Of a stretch of DNA of 64,000 nucleotides, positions 62,116 to 64,000 are shown piece by piece. The translations under genes were made by a program, and so were the position numbers. Source of the stretch: Athripsodes cinereus (taxonomy: Eukaryota > Arthropoda > Insecta > Trichoptera > Leptoceridae); NCBI GenBank assembly GCA_947579605.1, contig OX388327.1, positions 9,349,122 to 9,413,121 of the forward strand, read 5' to 3'. The stretch's first letter is position 1; every line of letters starts with the position of its first letter. Below the pieces are notes generated by a model. It did no database searches. It saw nothing but the letters and a program-made list of their open reading frames with translations, and had not been told where the DNA came from.

Positions 62116-64000
62116 AGACATTAGTAATATTTTACGAATAACTATCTGCTGTTCAAAATACACTTGAAAACTAATAGAAAAGTGTGTGAACCTACAACTT
62201 ACCATAGAAAAAAAGCAGATACCTATCACGATTTATGTACCAAAATCAATGAATCCAACGATAATGCTCCGAATCTCGTGTATTTTTTTGTAAATTGAAA
62301 TCATAATCTATATGATTGGACATACCTACATTTTTGGTTTACTGACTCCCTTATATTTTTTTGTATTTTTCTTTTTTCTTCTGTTCATCCTGAAAAAATC
62401 TTCACATAACTTCTTTCTTATTCTTCTTGAACGTCCACCTCAATAACACACAACATAATTACTTTAATAGAATCACTTTATACTCACCTTATTTTATATT
62501 TGCCCTCATCAATCGTATACGAGTGGATGGCATTTAAATATAGAATTGATTACAAATTTAAAATATATAATTTCTTAATCGTCGCTGGATTGGCGTGTGT
62601 TAGAATACTTTCGACTGATCAGGAAAGAGAGTCAACTGCAGAAGTGATTTCCAACGTTGGAGAACTGATAAGCCACAAGGAAAAAAGAATTCTGTAATAA
62701 TACAATGGTTGTATAGGAGCAGAGTAAGAGGGTGGCTAAATTCAAATAAAATAGGATTTGTTCTATGTGAAAAGGCCATCCACTCGTCTGCGAGTATAGG
62801 ATATCTTAGATTAAAGTTTCGCCCAGATAGTCATCATCCCTAAATCTAATTTTATTTCATAATATAAAAACGGGTAAGAACAAAACATATTGATAAGCAA
62901 ATAAAACAATGCTTAATATATGGAAATACGTTTTTATAATATTTCATATCAATTCATTTACAATAAAGTGACACATATAATAATTATAATAATATAAACA
63001 ATAAAGTCATTGTACAATATATATCAGAATTTTAAAATATGCAATAAAAAAAAGAAGTTATTTGCTAAAAAGTTTAAGAATCACTGGGAATAATGCTACG
63101 CTGAACAGTGGTGTAGCACGATTTTATTTTCAAAATTTAACATTTGAATTTTAGCTCGAAAATGTACAAGAAAGTTAGTACAGTTATAGGACAAAATAAA
63201 ATTCACAACTTCATATTACTTCGTAATTTTATTTTAAAAATGTACATGTATTTTGCTTTAATGTTTAATATCTTCAAACAAACTTCTTTTTCGTTACTTT
63301 TTGATATAAAAAAATATATAAATTTTTGACCATGATGTGATATAATATTTGTTTAGTTATACACCTTCACATAGGTTATGGTTATATAACATTATTCTTC
63401 ACATAGGTTATGGTTAATCACTCAAGGATTGAGTGTAATGTCCAAAATTGTTAAATAAAAAATACCACTGGACATTGACATGTGGACTTTTTGTTGCCAA
63501 AATTGGAGTTTTTTTGTGGTTTATAATTCAGGTGTGTCCAAATTTAAATAGGTACGTCTAATGAACAAGTTTTGGAAATATTTACTAAATAAGGAACATT
63601 TAAATATATATGATAACACGTAAGCTAAAAACACAAAAATTGATATACATATATAATAATATGAGACAAAGATTTACCTATTATACACATAGAAAATGTC
63701 TTTAAATTATATAAATTATTTTACTTTATCAAATAGTTTATTTTAATATATTATTTATTTATTCTCTAATAGGACACAATTTAATTATAATACTTTTTAT
63801 TTATAAATAATATATTCACATTAGCTTACTTACACATTCATTCAAATATAATTTAAATTATTTTTAAATTATATAAGTAGCTTCTATTATATAAATGACA
63901 TAAATAACAAGTTAATTCTAACAGATTTATTTTATTTATTATATACCTGTATCGTTATTATGTTAGAAAATAAATAAATATGTACAAGTTTTTTTTTAAT
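62116..64000. other. Unassigned 1.9 kb
   Basis: A 65-codon frame at 62500-62697 (+) contains a hydrophobic run (FLIVAGLACVRIL) and then a charged end (STAEVISNVGELISHKEKRIL); I do not recognise it. TTCACATAGGTTATGGTTA is repeated at 63367 and 63401. The last kilobase is extremely AT-rich. Confidence 0.4.

Noticed and set aside
62500..62697. 65-codon frame with a hydrophobic segment
   Set aside because: Short, no homology I recognise, no splice context I can support; kept only as a note in the unassigned stretch.

Overview
This is a 64 kb piece of an animal nuclear genome, most likely a moth or butterfly (Lepidoptera). It is strongly AT-rich, is peppered with GTAGGTA/TACCTAC words, and carries 5'-truncated non-LTR retrotransposon tails, tRNA-headed SINEs and mariner/hAT remnants of the kinds common in lepidopteran assemblies. 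I recognise no host protein-coding gene with confidence. One 200-N run marks a scaffold gap. The order-level assignment is an inference from repeat style, not from a marker gene.

Layout. 0-4 kb: a reverse transcriptase (RT) C-terminus, a LINE tail and a Penelope-like element (PLE) with inverted terminal repeats, a GIY-YIG endonuclease remnant and hammerhead ribozymes. 4-8 kb: two MITEs and an inverted RT fragment. 8.9-10.2 kb: a mariner with perfect 28-bp inverted ends and a dead transposase. 11-21 kb: LINE C-termini, SINEs, a second PLE-like locus, a decayed endonuclease and a 683-bp DNA element. 21.6-22.3 kb: a deleted hAT with a perfect 8-bp target-site duplication. 23.2-27.8 kb: a nearly complete two-ORF LINE on the minus strand, the best-preserved coding unit here. 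28-45 kb: mostly RT-tail fragments, LINE tails, SINE heads, a hAT pair of ends and a third PLE locus (35.4-35.9 kb) with an excellent hammerhead. 45-52 kb: palindromic MITEs, a retroposon nested in a DNA element, a 605-bp tandem duplication, an intron-bearing transposase-like gene remnant and a second large RT copy. 52.9-53.1 kb: gap. 55.5-56.3 kb: sixteen 53-bp minisatellite units. 57-64 kb: more LINE and RT fragments, a third copy of a palindromic MITE, and about 2 kb of AT-rich sequence with nothing recognisable.

How the parts fit. The window is a record of transposition. In the LINE, ORF1 (RNA-binding, coiled coil) precedes ORF2 (endonuclease plus RT) in the -1 frame, joined at a canonical A AAA AAC slippery heptamer with no ATG before the endonuclease. 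The PLE loci keep self-cleaving-RNA signatures after most coding sequence has gone. Many short repeats end at the same RT 3' terminus (GCCGTGATGGTA and variants) and run straight into microsatellites, so this RT family appears to seed simple repeats. SINEs, MITEs and deleted DNA elements are the non-autonomous passengers.
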